DNA from: Candidatus Hydrogenedentota bacterium
Lineage (GTDB): Bacteria; Hydrogenedentota; Hydrogenedentia; Hydrogenedentales; SLHB01
Length of the DNA: 64,000 nucleotides
Assembly (NCBI GenBank): GCA_020848835.1
Contig: JADLHJ010000044.1
Coordinates: forward strand, 1 to 64,000
Reading direction: 5' to 3'
The notes under the pieces were generated by a model that was given only the letters and a program-made list of their open reading frames with translations, was not told the origin of the DNA and made no database searches. How positions within the stretch are numbered: position 1 is the stretch's first letter; each line of letters opens with the position of its first letter. Made by a program: the position numbers and the translations under genes. Positions 47,593 through 56,928 of this stretch are shown here, one piece after another.

Positions 47593-47965
47593 GTGGATTG
47601 CCAAGGCCGAAGGCGATTTTGCCGTTGCAATGCGCGAGTCTCGCGTACGGCGAAAGCCGAATTACGACGCAGTCTGCTTTCATGTTCAACAATGTGCCGA
47701 GAAATATCTGAAAGCGATATTGCATCTTCACGAAATTCGATTCGGCAAAACACACAACCTGGTGCTCTTACTCGATCAGGCGCTTGAAGTTGCCCCATTG
47801 TTGGAGCCATTTCGCGAGCCGATGCGACAGTTGACGCAGTTCGCTGTGATCGTTCGTTACCCCGGCGATTCAATGTCCAAAGAGACGGCGCGAGAGGCGC
47901 TAAAACATTGCAAGGCGGTGCGCTCGGTTGCGCGGGCCGCATTAGGCCTTCCGGACGAAGATTGA
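47573..47965 (+). CDS. HEPN domain protein (ribonuclease toxin candidate)
   Basis: A 130-aa helical HEPN protein. YDAVCFHVQQCAEKYLKAILHLHEI is the characteristic first half of bacterial HEPN domains, and REALKH near the C terminus (about residues 112-117) fits the Rx4-6H ribonuclease motif. FAVIVRYPGDSM is also typical of the group. With the overlapping MNT gene upstream it forms a standard two-gene toxin-antitoxin or defence unit. The toxin-second order and 20-base overlap are as often seen. Confidence 0.9.
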   Translation: MNPLTREWIAKAEGDFAVAMRESRVRRKPNYDAVCFHVQQCAEKYLKAILHLHEIRFGKTHNLVLLLDQALEVAPLLEPFREPMRQLTQFAVIVRYPGDSMSKETAREALKHCKAVRSVARAALGLPDED

Positions 47966-47996
47966 TTTCTCTAGCCAGTCCATATTGTCTCCCGAG

Positions 47997-48638
47997 CTAA
48001 GGGATGTCAGTGGAATTGACGCCGGCTTTTGATTTCCCTCCGCGATCGAAGAAAATCAGAATAATCAGACCCACCGCGACGAAGAGCCACGAATAGAACG
48101 GCGAGGTGAAGACCCATAACCACGGTCGCGTGGGTACATAAGCTATTGCGCCGATATCGGGCGGATAGCTGCCGAACGCTTCTTTGGAGAGCAGATTCCC
48201 CTCTACGGCGTAAACAAGCCGATTGTCGCCCCGCGCTGTGTACACTTCGATCTGGTTGCCTGCGCCGGGCCGCAATCTGAATACGCCGCCGGACGCATCC
48301 ACGCGCCATCCGCGGATGAACCGCCAATCGGCGCTGTAGATCTGCAGACGCCCCGTGGGTGCATGAGGCACTGCGTGCATGCCATTGTCCAAAGTAATGA
48401 CGCCGCTCGCGCGCCCCATCGGCCATTCGAAGGTTGGCGGCAGCCAATTTAACCCGCCGGTTGCGGAGATCGCCGCGCCGAAGAAGCCCACCGCGCCGAC
48501 GATAGCGAGCAGGCATGCCACGCCGGTGAGAATAGCTTGACGCCAGGGTTTTGTGCGGGATTGTACGAACGTGATGGCGAAAGCGCCCACAATACAGAGC
48601 GCCATCGTGGTTTCTAGTAGTAAGGAGAATGCTTGCAC
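47997..48638 (-). CDS. Membrane protein of unknown function
   Basis: A 213-aa protein I do not recognise. Two membrane helices near the N terminus (about 8-25, LLETTMALCIVGAFAITFV; and 36-58, ILTGVACLLAIVGAVGFFGAAI), a beta-rich extracytoplasmic region of about 120 residues with repeated Trp/Gly/Val strands (VITLDNGMHAVPHAPTGRLQIYSADWRFIRGW), and a third helix near the C terminus (FYSWLFVAVGLIILIFF). The strand pattern hints at part of a beta-propeller or sandwich. The start is a GTG at 48638 with GGGAA nearby. Convergent with the HEPN gene. Confidence 0.65.
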   Translation of the reverse strand: MQAFSLLLETTMALCIVGAFAITFVQSRTKPWRQAILTGVACLLAIVGAVGFFGAAISATGGLNWLPPTFEWPMGRASGVITLDNGMHAVPHAPTGRLQIYSADWRFIRGWRVDASGGVFRLRPGAGNQIEVYTARGDNRLVYAVEGNLLSKEAFGSYPPDIGAIAYVPTRPWLWVFTSPFYSWLFVAVGLIILIFFDRGGKSKAGVNSTDIP

Positions 48639-48686
48639 ATCAGGTTCCCGATGGCGAGATTATATCCATTTTTTTGCGGGAAAAGA

Positions 48687-48744
48687 GGAGCACGGGCGTC
48701 TCGCCCGTGAATTCCATTCTACACGGGCGGGACGCCCGTGCTCC
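48687..48744. repeat. Inverted repeat with nested palindromes
   Basis: GGAGCACGGGCGTCTCGCCC (48687-48706, then GTG) is mirrored by CACGGGCGGGACGCCCGTGC then TCC (48722-48744). Each arm itself holds CGGGCG...CGCCCG. It lies in the 252-base gap before the small gene at 48891. This is another dispersed-looking palindromic element, not an obvious terminator of either neighbour. Confidence 0.75.
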
Positions 48745-48890
48745 TTTGTAAGTGATTTTACTGCTATCTGTGACGAAATCTTCCTACGCGAAACGAATTT
48801 TTCTTCTGACATCTTTCTTGTGCTGTCTCATGCCAATATCTCGCACGCCCGAACTGGTGCGGGGCGAAACGATAGGGAAGGAGCTCAGCA

Positions 48891-49175
48891 ATGTTTACGA
48901 CCTATAGCGAAGCGCGCGAGGAATTCGAAAAGTGGATTGACGGTATGTCTCCGGCCGACTCACGAGAAACCGTCGGCGTGGGCATGTACCGCGTGGTGCA
49001 CGGCTTGGTGGTAACGGGCGTGTACTTGCTGGGCCATCCGCAGTTCGAGAAACATCGCAGCGATCTAATGGCGGAATTCGGCGCCGCGTGGTTCACGGTG
49101 CGCGCCGATCTGTGGCGCGAAACCAAATACGCGATCTATGCCGAAGCGCCGTTACTGCGCGCGCTCTCCGCGTAA
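48891..49175 (+). CDS. Small protein of unknown function
   Basis: A 94-aa protein I do not recognise, supported by AGGAG 7 bases before the ATG. It is mostly helical: TYSEAREEFEKWIDGMSPADS, then a hydrophobic helix VGVGMYRVVHGLVVTGVYLLGH, then KHRSDLMAEFGAAWFTVRADLWRETKYAIYAE. The central stretch is too polar-flanked to be sure it crosses the membrane. It is convergent with typA, 7 bases away. Confidence 0.65.
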   Translation: MFTTYSEAREEFEKWIDGMSPADSRETVGVGMYRVVHGLVVTGVYLLGHPQFEKHRSDLMAEFGAAWFTVRADLWRETKYAIYAEAPLLRALSA

Positions 49176-49182
49176 TTGAAAA

Positions 49183-51060
49183 CTATACTGATGCGGCGAG
49201 CGCGCGTTTCTCGATGCGCTTGCGCTCTTCGAGATCGAGCACAATCTTGCGCATGCGGATCGACTTTGGCGTGACTTCCACCAATTCGTCGTTGCCGATC
49301 CATTCCATCGCGGTGTCGAGCGTGTGCGAGCGCGGTACGTCGAGTTGCACTTCGTGGTCTTTGCCTGCCGCGCGGTGGTTGGTGAGGGCCTTTTTCTTCG
49401 TCGGGTTACAGGGCATATCGCCAGGGCGCGAGTTTTCGCCCACGACCATGCCCGCGTAGATCGGGTCCATCGGCTTCACAAACAGCAAGCCGCGCTGTTG
49501 CAGGTTCGCAAGGCTGTAACTCGTCGCTTCGCCAGCGTCTGTGCTGTAAAGCGATCCGCGTTGCCGTGAAACCACCTCGCCGCACCACGGGCCGTAACCG
49601 TTGAAGCGCGACGCCATGATGCCGAGACCGCGCGTGTCAGTGAGGAATTCGTTGCGGTACCCGATGAGACCGCGCGTGGGGATCGTGAATTCCATGCGGA
49701 GCATCCCCGTGCCGGTGTTGTGCATGGACGTGAGCTCGCCTTTGCGCTTGGCGATTTTTTCGATTACCACGCCCTGATATTCCAGGGGCACGTCGATCAA
49801 GAGCTCTTCCATTGGTTCGAGCAATTTACCGTTGGCATCCGTGTGCGTGATGATCTCTGGCGCGGATACGCAGAGTTCCATGCCTTCGCGGCGCATTTCT
49901 TCGATGAGAATGCCGAGGTGCAGTTCGCCGCGTCCGCTGACTTTTACACCGTCCGCGCGGTCAATATCTTCCACACGCAACGCCACATTCGTGCGCAACT
50001 CGCGTGCGAGGCGATCGCGGATCTGGCGAATCGTAACCGCGCGGCCTTCTTTGCCTGCAAGCGGCCCGCTATTTACGAGGAACAACATCGACACCGTCGG
50101 CTCTTCGATTTCGAGCGGCGGCAACGGCGAACGGTTGTAATCGATCGCTGCAAAGGTATCGCCAATCATGATTTCCTTCGGACCAGCTACCCAAACAATG
50201 TCACCCGCGGAAACCGTGTCCGCATCCACCATTTCGAGCCCGCGCGTGACCCACAGGTGCGTAGCGCGCTCTTCCTGCGTCTCGACGACTTCCCAACCTT
50301 CGTTGGTGTTGTAGCCTTTCCAACGCGTGGAAATGCGTTGGAAGCTTGGGCCTTTGCGCAGCGAACCCTGCAACACTTTGCCGCAACCCACCCGGCCGAT
50401 ATGATCGCGCCATGCGAGCGTGCTCACCTGCATGAGGAAAGGCGCTTCGGTGTCCACGATCGGTGCAGGCACTTTCTCGATTATGGTCTCAAACAGCGCC
50501 GCCATGCCTTCGCGCGTGTCCGTTTCCAGATCGCGCACCATCCAGCCGTTCAGGCCGGAACCGTACAGCGTGGTGAAGTCGGCCTGTTCGTCGTTCGCAC
50601 CCAATTCGATGAAAAGATCGAAGGTCTTGTGCAGGGCTTCGGTCGGGTTCGCGTTCGGGCGGTCCACCTTGTTTACGATGACAATTGGCTTCAGGCCGAG
50701 TTTCAGTGCGCGCATCAGCACGTAACGCGTCTGCGGCATAGGACCTTCGTTCGCGTCCACCAGAAGCAACACGGAGTCCACCATCGACAACACGCGCTCG
50801 ACCTCGCCGGAGAAATCCGCGTGGCCGGGGGTATCGATGATATTGATTAGGTGGTCGCCCCACTCCACGCTGCAATGCTTCGCGCGGATGGTGATGCCGC
50901 GCTCCCGTTCGAGTTCGTTGTTGTCCATCACGCGCTCGGCGATCCGCGCGTTTTCGCGGAAGGTGTGGGCGGCACGGAAGATCGAGTCGATCAGGGTCGT
51001 CTTCCCGTGGTCGATGTGGGCGATGATGGCTACATTTCGGATGTTCGCTGCGCTTCGCAT
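49183..51060 (-). CDS. typA: Translational GTPase TypA/BipA
   Basis: A 625-aa ribosome-associated GTPase of the EF-G family involved in stress responses and 50S assembly. G domain motifs: G1 [11 protein letters not shown]2 RGITI, G3 DTPGHADF, G4 NKVDRP. After domain II come the EF-G-like domain III and V segments and the TypA-specific C-terminal region containing [34 protein letters not shown] and [20 protein letters not shown]. Length and motifs are standard. A weak GGCAG precedes the ATG. Divergent from the sialidase-like gene across 205 bases. Confidence 0.98.
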   Translation of the reverse strand: MRSAANIRNVAIIAHIDHGKTTLIDSIFRAAHTFRENARIAERVMDNNELERERGITIRAKHCSVEWGDHLINIIDTPGHADFSGEVERVLSMVDSVLLLVDANEGPMPQTRYVLMRALKLGLKPIVIVNKVDRPNANPTEALHKTFDLFIELGANDEQADFTTLYGSGLNGWMVRDLETDTREGMAALFETIIEKVPAPIVDTEAPFLMQVSTLAWRDHIGRVGCGKVLQGSLRKGPSFQRISTRWKGYNTNEGWEVVETQEERATHLWVTRGLEMVDADTVSAGDIVWVAGPKEIMIGDTFAAIDYNRSPLPPLEIEEPTVSMLFLVNSGPLAGKEGRAVTIRQIRDRLARELRTNVALRVEDIDRADGVKVSGRGELHLGILIEEMRREGMELCVSAPEIITHTDANGKLLEPMEELLIDVPLEYQGVVIEKIAKRKGELTSMHNTGTGMLRMEFTIPTRGLIGYRNEFLTDTRGLGIMASRFNGYGPWCGEVVSRQRGSLYSTDAGEATSYSLANLQQRGLLFVKPMDPIYAGMVVGENSRPGDMPCNPTKKKALTNHRAAGKDHEVQLDVPRSHTLDTAMEWIGNDELVEVTPKSIRMRKIVLDLEERKRIEKRALAASV

Positions 51061-51265
51061 GGGTCGTGTTACTGCCTATTTTGGGCCAATTTTCATTTCC
51101 AGAACAAACGGGTAATTGTACACATCGGATGGTTAGCGCGCAATGCGGACGTTAAAAATCGCGCAAAACCGAATTCTGGCGGCCCTCGGGGTTTGACCCG
51201 GCGCTGGCCAATAAACGAACATAGCAGTTCGTACCGGGCACGCCAACTCATCGGGAAACATCAAC

Positions 51266-52324
51266 ATGCGCAACCAGTTACACCTCCTCGCCGTTCTTGT
51301 CACCGTGTCGCTTTCCGCCGCTATCGCCACCGCGCAGGATACAGCGCCGTTGGTGGCCGACAAGGAGTTCGTCTACATCTGCCGCGATGCGGGTGCGGGC
51401 GCGTATGAGGCATTTCCCGACGTGTGCCGCCTGAAGGATGGCCGGCTTATGGCGATTTTCTACGCCGGCTACGGACACGTCGCGATGCCGAATGAAGCTT
51501 TGCCTAAGGGCGGGCGCGCCGCAGCCTGCTACTCATCGGATGAGGGAAAAACGTGGACCCCGGCGGAAACGATCGTCGATACCGATGACGACGACCGCGA
51601 TCCATCGGTTGTTCAGTTGAGCGATGGCAGGCTGATGTGCAGTTTCTTCTCGCTGCGCAAAAAGGCCGATGGCGGATACCGCGGACTGGGATCGTACGTA
51701 TCGGAATCCGGCGACGCGGGCAAAACCTGGTCTACGCCGCGTATCATCAGCACCTACTACTGCAGCGCGCCAATCCGTGAGTTGAAGAACGGCAACCTCG
51801 TGTTGGGCCTCTATCAAGATGAGGGCGGCGACGCCTGGGGCGCGGTGACCATTTCCACCGACAAAGGCGCCACGTGGTCGCGCCCCTACGACATTCCCAA
51901 CGGCGGTCTGCGGCTCGATGCGGAAACCGATGTAATCGAGTTAAAGGACGGCGCACTCTACGCCGCGCAACGCACCGAGAAAGAAAGCATGCGTTTCTCG
52001 AAATCCACGGACGGCGGGAAGACCTGGAGCGTGTCCGAGCCGATGGGCTTTCCGGGCCATTGCCCCTACCTGCACCGCACGCCCGACGGCATCGTGCTGA
52101 TTGCCCATCGCGTTCCAAACACCAGCCTGCACTATTCGCTCGACGACTGTGCCACCTGGAGCCAAAACGTGCCGGTCGATTCCGTCGGCGGCGCCTATCC
52201 GGGGTTCGTCAATTTGAATGACGGATCGGTCTTGATCGTGTACTACGAAGAAGGCGAAGGCTCTTCCATCCGCGCGCGGAAGTTTAAGGCAACAGCGAAT
52301 GGGATCGAATGGTTGACGTGGTGA
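51266..52324 (+). CDS. Secreted sialidase-like BNR/Asp-box protein
   Basis: A 352-aa exported protein: signal peptide MRNQLHLLAVLVTVSLSAAI ending TAQ, then a six-bladed sialidase-type fold marked by repeated Asp-boxes SSDEGKTWTP, SGDAGKTWST, STDKGATWSR, STDGGKTWSV. The motif DVCRLKDGRLMAIFYAGYGH and the GHCPYLHRTPDGIVLIAHR segment fit GH33-like and related BNR families. The arginine triad and catalytic tyrosine/glutamate of true neuraminidases cannot be confirmed by eye, so enzymatic activity is not asserted; many uncultured-bacterium homologues are annotated as exo-alpha-sialidases. It could help degrade host or algal glycans. Confidence 0.85.
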   Translation: MRNQLHLLAVLVTVSLSAAIATAQDTAPLVADKEFVYICRDAGAGAYEAFPDVCRLKDGRLMAIFYAGYGHVAMPNEALPKGGRAAACYSSDEGKTWTPAETIVDTDDDDRDPSVVQLSDGRLMCSFFSLRKKADGGYRGLGSYVSESGDAGKTWSTPRIISTYYCSAPIRELKNGNLVLGLYQDEGGDAWGAVTISTDKGATWSRPYDIPNGGLRLDAETDVIELKDGALYAAQRTEKESMRFSKSTDGGKTWSVSEPMGFPGHCPYLHRTPDGIVLIAHRVPNTSLHYSLDDCATWSQNVPVDSVGGAYPGFVNLNDGSVLIVYYEEGEGSSIRARKFKATANGIEWLTW

Positions 52325-52342
52325 CTTTCGAGGACTTGGTGG

Positions 52343-53338
52343 TTATAAGAAACTAAACGTCCACCGTATTTCGATGTTCTTGTTCTGATACATCGCTGGC
52401 ACTTCGAAAGGAAACGGGCCGAAGGGACCGGCCTGTTCGATGGCTTGTTTGCAAAGACTGGCAAATGTCGCGGATTCACCCGTTTCGACGATTGCCACCT
52501 TGTCGAGTTTGCCGTCCGGGCCAATCGCGCAATCGAGTACGGCCTGCGCCGTGGATACGCCGGTGTAGCGCACGTGCATGATCGATTTCCAGCGTTGCTC
52601 GACGCGGTCGCGCACTTGACGCAGGTACGGCGCAAACTGGCTCTGCTGCGCCTCAAAACTTAAGAAGCCCATGCTCTTCGCATTGCCTTCCACACGGCTC
52701 TGGGTTTTGCTCATCGTGTGCGGCGTGGGAATGGGCACATCATTCTTCGCAACTTGAATCGCGGCGTCCGTCGGCTGTTCCTGCGGCGACGGTATCGCCG
52801 GTTCGGCCTTCTCCACCTTCTCCATGGGCTTTGCGACAGGCGCGCTCGCGGGCACCGGCGCTTTGTTCGTCTCGGGACGTGGCGCCGCAGTCGGATCTGG
52901 TTTCGATTCAGGCGCGACAGACTCCGCGGGCTTGGTGGGAGCGGGGGTCGCCGCGGGTGGCGCAGGCTTCGGCGCTGGCGCAGACACGATGTCGTCTATC
53001 GGGCCGATAGCGCCCGCGTCCGGCACGTTGCCGCCGTCGTCGCCCTGCGTCATGTCTTGCGCCTTGGAGGCACGCTCGGAGATCAGATCAGTTGCAGGAT
53101 TGGTATCGCTGTCCGCGGGCGCACCCGGATCGATGAGCATTTTCGGATCGTCGCGAGGTTGCAACGAAATCACGACCGGCTCGTTGTCTTGCACGTTTGG
53201 GACAAACAGAGGGCCATCGCCGCGAAATTGCGCGGGCAGAAAGAGCAGCACTGCATGAAGCAGCACCGCGAGGACCACCGCCCACCGCATGCGTTTGCGG
53301 TAATCCCGCGGTTGATGATCTATGGAATGGTTTGCCAT
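52343..53338 (-). CDS. TonB-like energy-transducer protein
   Basis: A 331-aa protein with a short cytoplasmic start, a single membrane helix (about 18-35, WAVVLAVLLHAVLLFLP), a long Pro/Ala/Lys/Glu-rich spacer (about 115-195) and a C-terminal TonB-type domain: LRQVRDRVEQRWKSIMHVRYTGVSTAQAVLDCAIGPDGKLDKVAIVETGES. TonB proteins, with ExbB/ExbD, transmit proton-motive force to outer-membrane receptors. The C-terminal YxxV-type pattern and spacer fit, but no exbB, exbD or receptor gene is in the window. It is divergent from the FG-GAP protein gene. Confidence 0.85.
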   Translation of the reverse strand: MANHSIDHQPRDYRKRMRWAVVLAVLLHAVLLFLPAQFRGDGPLFVPNVQDNEPVVISLQPRDDPKMLIDPGAPADSDTNPATDLISERASKAQDMTQGDDGGNVPDAGAIGPIDDIVSAPAPKPAPPAATPAPTKPAESVAPESKPDPTAAPRPETNKAPVPASAPVAKPMEKVEKAEPAIPSPQEQPTDAAIQVAKNDVPIPTPHTMSKTQSRVEGNAKSMGFLSFEAQQSQFAPYLRQVRDRVEQRWKSIMHVRYTGVSTAQAVLDCAIGPDGKLDKVAIVETGESATFASLCKQAIEQAGPFGPFPFEVPAMYQNKNIEIRWTFSFL

Positions 53339-53464
53339 GTGTTGGACGCCGGGTTAGCGGCGGCACCGCTATCATAGCAGAAGTGGAAAGATTGCGCAGA
53401 GTCGGGGAGAATACCGCCTTCGCGCAATTCACTATGGAAAGTGTTCCGGCTGGATAAACACAAA

Positions 53465-56056
53465 ATGAATCTTCGGTTTCTGGTTTCTCTTTTTATTCTG
53501 CAATCGCTCTTCACGAATAACGCGGATGCCGCGCCGGGCGATTGGCCGGAGCCGCGACAGAATCCTCGGCTCACTGCAATTCAACCGCTTGCGGGCAACA
53601 TCAAGACTGCGCCATCCGTCACCGGTCGCATTGATCTTGGCCGTTCCGTACCAGCGATTGCCGCAACAACGTTAAAAGACGGCACACCGGTAGGGCTGTC
53701 GATCGTCGCGGGCGCGTTGCACTGTTACGCAACCGACGGCGCACTGCGTTGGAAGATTCACCCCGACGGCATCAATTTTGAAACGATCAATGCGCACGAA
53801 GATCTCGATGGTGACGGAGAACCTGAAGTGCTGCTGCAAGCCGGCCGCCCTACGCAGCCCTTCGGTGCGGCGGTGTTGGTAGCGCTCGACAGCGGCGAAG
53901 TGCTGTGGCGTTACGACGTGGAGCCGATGTCGTACGCGTGGTATCTCTACGCGGGCAACTATTGGCCGAACGATACCAAGAAACAGATCATCGTACTGGA
54001 ACATGCGTATCCGCCGGACAAGGACAACGGTTACATTGCGTTATTTGCCTACGAAGGCGAACGCAAACCCGTGCAGAAATGGCGCTACGCCTTCGACGAA
54101 TACACCTGTTTCCCGACGCTGCTGCAAAACGACATCGACGCCGACGGCGTGAAAGAAGTCGTCGTCGAAACGCACAGCCGCATGTGGCATCTGGACGCTT
54201 TGATGGGCGCAGTCAAACATCACATCCATTGGGACACGAAGCCCGCAAACGAACGCAGCTACGGACTCGTGAAATTCACCGACCTGAATAAAGATGGTCG
54301 CGACGACTTTCTGTGCATCGCGAACTTCGCGCAGCACCACGAGGTCTTGCTGAACAAAGACGGCAAATTCGAAAAAGCGTGGGGACACGGCTGGGCGGAA
54401 AGTGTAACCACGGGCAAAGTCGCAACGGTATATCCCGACGAGCCGGACGTTGATGTAGACGGTGATGGCAAGCTCGATATCGTGCTGTCGATGTTCAATT
54501 CCGAGGACGAAAACGCCTGGCTCTTGCGCGTCTACGATGCGCTGACAGGCGAACTGAAGTACCGCGTGCCGGGCGTCATCGCGATGGGCACCGGCGATCT
54601 CGACGGCGATGGCGCCGCGGAAGTACTCGCGAACGCATCCACCGATCCCGCGCGCGCGAAGCTGGATGGCGTGCGCCTGCTCTCCTTCAAAGACAAGAAA
54701 GCGCGCGTGATCTGGGAAGATGCCACATGCACTGCCATTGCGCCAGACAAACGCGGGGAATTGCGCGTTGAGAAAGGTGGCGAGCGCCTCCGCGTACAGA
54801 TCAATCCGTCCGACACGATTTCGCTTGAGAAATGGGAAAAGCCCAACAAGAAAGAAAACAAACCCGTTTTCACGAACGTGCCAGCAAGTGTTGGCCCACC
54901 GATGCCGAAGCTGCTCGCCGCGGATATCAACAGTGACGGGAAAAATGACCTGTTGCTCTATCAGGATCAGACCGCACGCGCATATACGTGGACCGGCTCC
55001 GCTTTTGAAAATATTGGAGAATTCACATCAAGTTCAATTCCGGCCTTAGTAGATCTCGATGGTGACGGAAGACTAGAAGTAGTAACCACCGATGTGGCTG
55101 CAGCGCACACGCCGGTTGTCGAAGCGAAAACGCCATCGCTCGAAGGCCGCACGCTGTGGCGCACGCAATTGCCCGATACGGACCGAAAAGGGCTGCCGCA
55201 TCCACGCCTCGCGTATTTACGCACGATCCATTTCACCGGCAGCACCACACCTGACATTTATCTATACGCGGGCACGCCACTCGTGCGCAGCGTCGCGATC
55301 AACGGCCGCAATGGTGAAATCATTTGGGAGAAAGGCGAGACGCCCGGCGGCATCGAACGTTACTGGGCGCCCACGGTCAATCTCGCGTCCGAATACGATT
55401 ATGATGCCGACGGCAAATACGATCTCGTATTCACCAACCCGGACTACTACTGCGTCGCGTCTGCATTAAGTGGCGATGCGTTGATTGGGCCGTCATTTCC
55501 ACCGACGATATTCAGCCAATCGTCGCAGGGCTTGTACACACTGCCCGCGATTCTCGACCGCAAGGATCAATCGCCACTTGTTGCCTTGGTCGCCGGGCAC
55601 TACTTCCAAGGCGTGATGTCGATCAAAACCGAACCGCTCTGGTCGACCATTCCGGGCATCGGCACAGCGCGCGGCGCGGAAGAAGGATTCATGCAAACGA
55701 CTGACGGCGCGTGGCTCATGGGCTACGGAGAACAGGCGGGCGATCTCATCTGCACCGATGTGCAAACCGGTGCTCGCCGCTGGAGTATGGCCGTCGGTGC
55801 AACGTGTTCGGATGTTGTCACCTGCGACATCGACGGTGACGGCGCGCAGGAATTTGTGTTCGGCACAAGCCACGGTGCGTTGTACGCCGTGGGTGACGGT
55901 GGCGATAAGTCGCGCGTGCTATGGAAGACAGAACTCGGAAGCGCGTCTGGCACGCCAATCGTCGCAGACCTTACCGGCGATGGGAAAAGCGACATCATCG
56001 TTCCGACAGCGGATGGGTACGTTTCATTGCTGGCGATTGTAAATGCGACAAACTAA
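53465..56056 (+). CDS. Large secreted FG-GAP/VCBS-repeat protein
   Basis: An 863-aa exported protein: signal peptide MNLRFLVSLFILQSLFTNNA then DA; mature part with many calcium-binding DxDxDGxxD-type loops at intervals: EDLDGDGEPEVLLQ, DIDADGVKEVVVE, DLNKDGRDDFLC, DVDGDGKLDIVL, DLDGDGAAEVLA, DINSDGKNDLLL, DLDGDGRLEVVT, YDADGKYDLVF, DIDGDGAQEFVF and DLTGDGKSDIIVP. These match FG-GAP (integrin-type) propeller repeats. The end reads ADGYVSLLAIVN. Function is probably structural or binding at the cell surface. I start at the ATG of 53465; a GTG at 53441 would add 8 residues and weaken the signal peptide. Confidence 0.85.
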   Translation: MNLRFLVSLFILQSLFTNNADAAPGDWPEPRQNPRLTAIQPLAGNIKTAPSVTGRIDLGRSVPAIAATTLKDGTPVGLSIVAGALHCYATDGALRWKIHPDGINFETINAHEDLDGDGEPEVLLQAGRPTQPFGAAVLVALDSGEVLWRYDVEPMSYAWYLYAGNYWPNDTKKQIIVLEHAYPPDKDNGYIALFAYEGERKPVQKWRYAFDEYTCFPTLLQNDIDADGVKEVVVETHSRMWHLDALMGAVKHHIHWDTKPANERSYGLVKFTDLNKDGRDDFLCIANFAQHHEVLLNKDGKFEKAWGHGWAESVTTGKVATVYPDEPDVDVDGDGKLDIVLSMFNSEDENAWLLRVYDALTGELKYRVPGVIAMGTGDLDGDGAAEVLANASTDPARAKLDGVRLLSFKDKKARVIWEDATCTAIAPDKRGELRVEKGGERLRVQINPSDTISLEKWEKPNKKENKPVFTNVPASVGPPMPKLLAADINSDGKNDLLLYQDQTARAYTWTGSAFENIGEFTSSSIPALVDLDGDGRLEVVTTDVAAAHTPVVEAKTPSLEGRTLWRTQLPDTDRKGLPHPRLAYLRTIHFTGSTTPDIYLYAGTPLVRSVAINGRNGEIIWEKGETPGGIERYWAPTVNLASEYDYDADGKYDLVFTNPDYYCVASALSGDALIGPSFPPTIFSQSSQGLYTLPAILDRKDQSPLVALVAGHYFQGVMSIKTEPLWSTIPGIGTARGAEEGFMQTTDGAWLMGYGEQAGDLICTDVQTGARRWSMAVGATCSDVVTCDIDGDGAQEFVFGTSHGALYAVGDGGDKSRVLWKTELGSASGTPIVADLTGDGKSDIIVPTADGYVSLLAIVNATN

Positions 56057-56088
56057 ACCGATGATTGATTACGCGCACGAACAGCATC

Positions 56089-56180
56089 GGTTTGGAGTTC
56101 CGCCTTTAGGCGGTCTTCGCGTTTCACTCATGAACCTCACGTACCGAGCGGAAGACCGCCTAAAGGCGGAACTCCAAACC
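56089..56180. repeat. Repeat family A, perfect inverted pair
   Basis: Arms 56089-56118 and 56151-56180 (30 bp each) are exact reverse complements; the left arm begins GGTTTGGAGTTCCGCCTTTA. Inside each arm is CCGCC-TTTA-GGCGG, the compensatory variant of CCGCG-TTTA-CGCGG in the copies at 13506 and 9122. It lies between the FG-GAP gene and the glycosyltransferase gene, both on the plus strand. Confidence 0.88.
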
Positions 56181-56199
56181 AATACATAACGATTCCCGC

Positions 56200-56691
56200 A
56201 TGATCTACGTCACCGTCGGCACAATGTTTCTCGATTTCCCGCGGCTCATTCGCGCGATGGACGCGATCGCGCGCGACTCCGGCGAGCATATCGTCGTTCA
56301 AACTGGAATGGGAACGGCGCTTCCGCAGCACTGCGAATATTTCGCATTCAAGCCGCGCGAAGAAGTGCTGGAAATCCAGCGCATCGCGCGCGTTGTCGTG
56401 TGCCACGCGGGAATTGGTTGCGTGTCCGACGCGCTACGCATGCAGCGGCCCCTCATCGTTGTGCCGCGACTGAAACGCTTCAACGAGCACATGAACGATC
56501 ATCAACTCGAACTCGCGCGCGCAGTCGAGTCGCGCGGCTGGGGCCGCGTGATTCACGATATAGTCGAACTGCCGGAGGCGTGCGCAAACCCACCGCGCGC
56601 GGTCGCGAATTACACGCCCGCGAGCGCACCGCTGATTGCGGAAATCAAAGCATTTGTTGAAAATATCGCCACGCGGAAGAGCAACCGGTGA
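56200..56691 (+). CDS. Glycosyltransferase family 28 C-terminal protein (Alg13/PssE-like)
   Basis: A 163-aa stand-alone version of the MurG/GT28 C-terminal half. MIYVTVGTMFLDFPRLIRAM is the usual start; VVCHAGIGCVSDALRMQRPLIVVPRLKRFNEHMNDHQLELARAV is the nucleotide-sugar-binding region (HAGxGS..., DHQ) shared by EpsE/PssE and eukaryotic Alg13. Such proteins work with a membrane partner (PssD/EpsD/Alg14-like) to transfer a sugar to a lipid carrier, but no such partner is adjacent. The ribosome-binding site is weak. Confidence 0.85.
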   Translation: MIYVTVGTMFLDFPRLIRAMDAIARDSGEHIVVQTGMGTALPQHCEYFAFKPREEVLEIQRIARVVVCHAGIGCVSDALRMQRPLIVVPRLKRFNEHMNDHQLELARAVESRGWGRVIHDIVELPEACANPPRAVANYTPASAPLIAEIKAFVENIATRKSNR

Positions 56692-56723
56692 CCAGGATGT
56701 TTCATCTCCAGGTGCGCCGTGCG

Positions 56724-56835
56724 CTATTTGGAGTGCGGTGGCGGAGCGATTGCGCACAGACACCGCTTTGGCTGGGCGGCGCGATCGGCCCTGACCAGCT
56801 AAAGTGCCGTCTACCCGCCGGCGCGCTCCAAATAG
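56724..56835. repeat. Inverted-repeat element with family-B-like core
   Basis: CTATTTGGAGTGCG (from 56724) is mirrored by CGCTCCAAATAG (ending 56835). Inside, GGAGTGCGGTGGCGGAGCGA continues to CACCGCTTTGG (to about 56770), which resembles the GGAGTGCG lead of family B with a longer stem. It occupies about half of the 237-base gap before the nitrilase gene; I see no gene in the remainder. Confidence 0.65.
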
Positions 56836-56928
56836 ACTATTGCGCCAAAAGCCGTCCAGCACTAACTACAACTGTTTCAAATTACCTCGTGATTCGCATC
56901 TTCCCAAACTACGCGCTAAAATTCACCC

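Noticed and set aside
49720..50850. A 376-aa plus-strand frame opposite typA
   Set aside because: Shadow of typA; His/Arg/Phe-rich with no motif.
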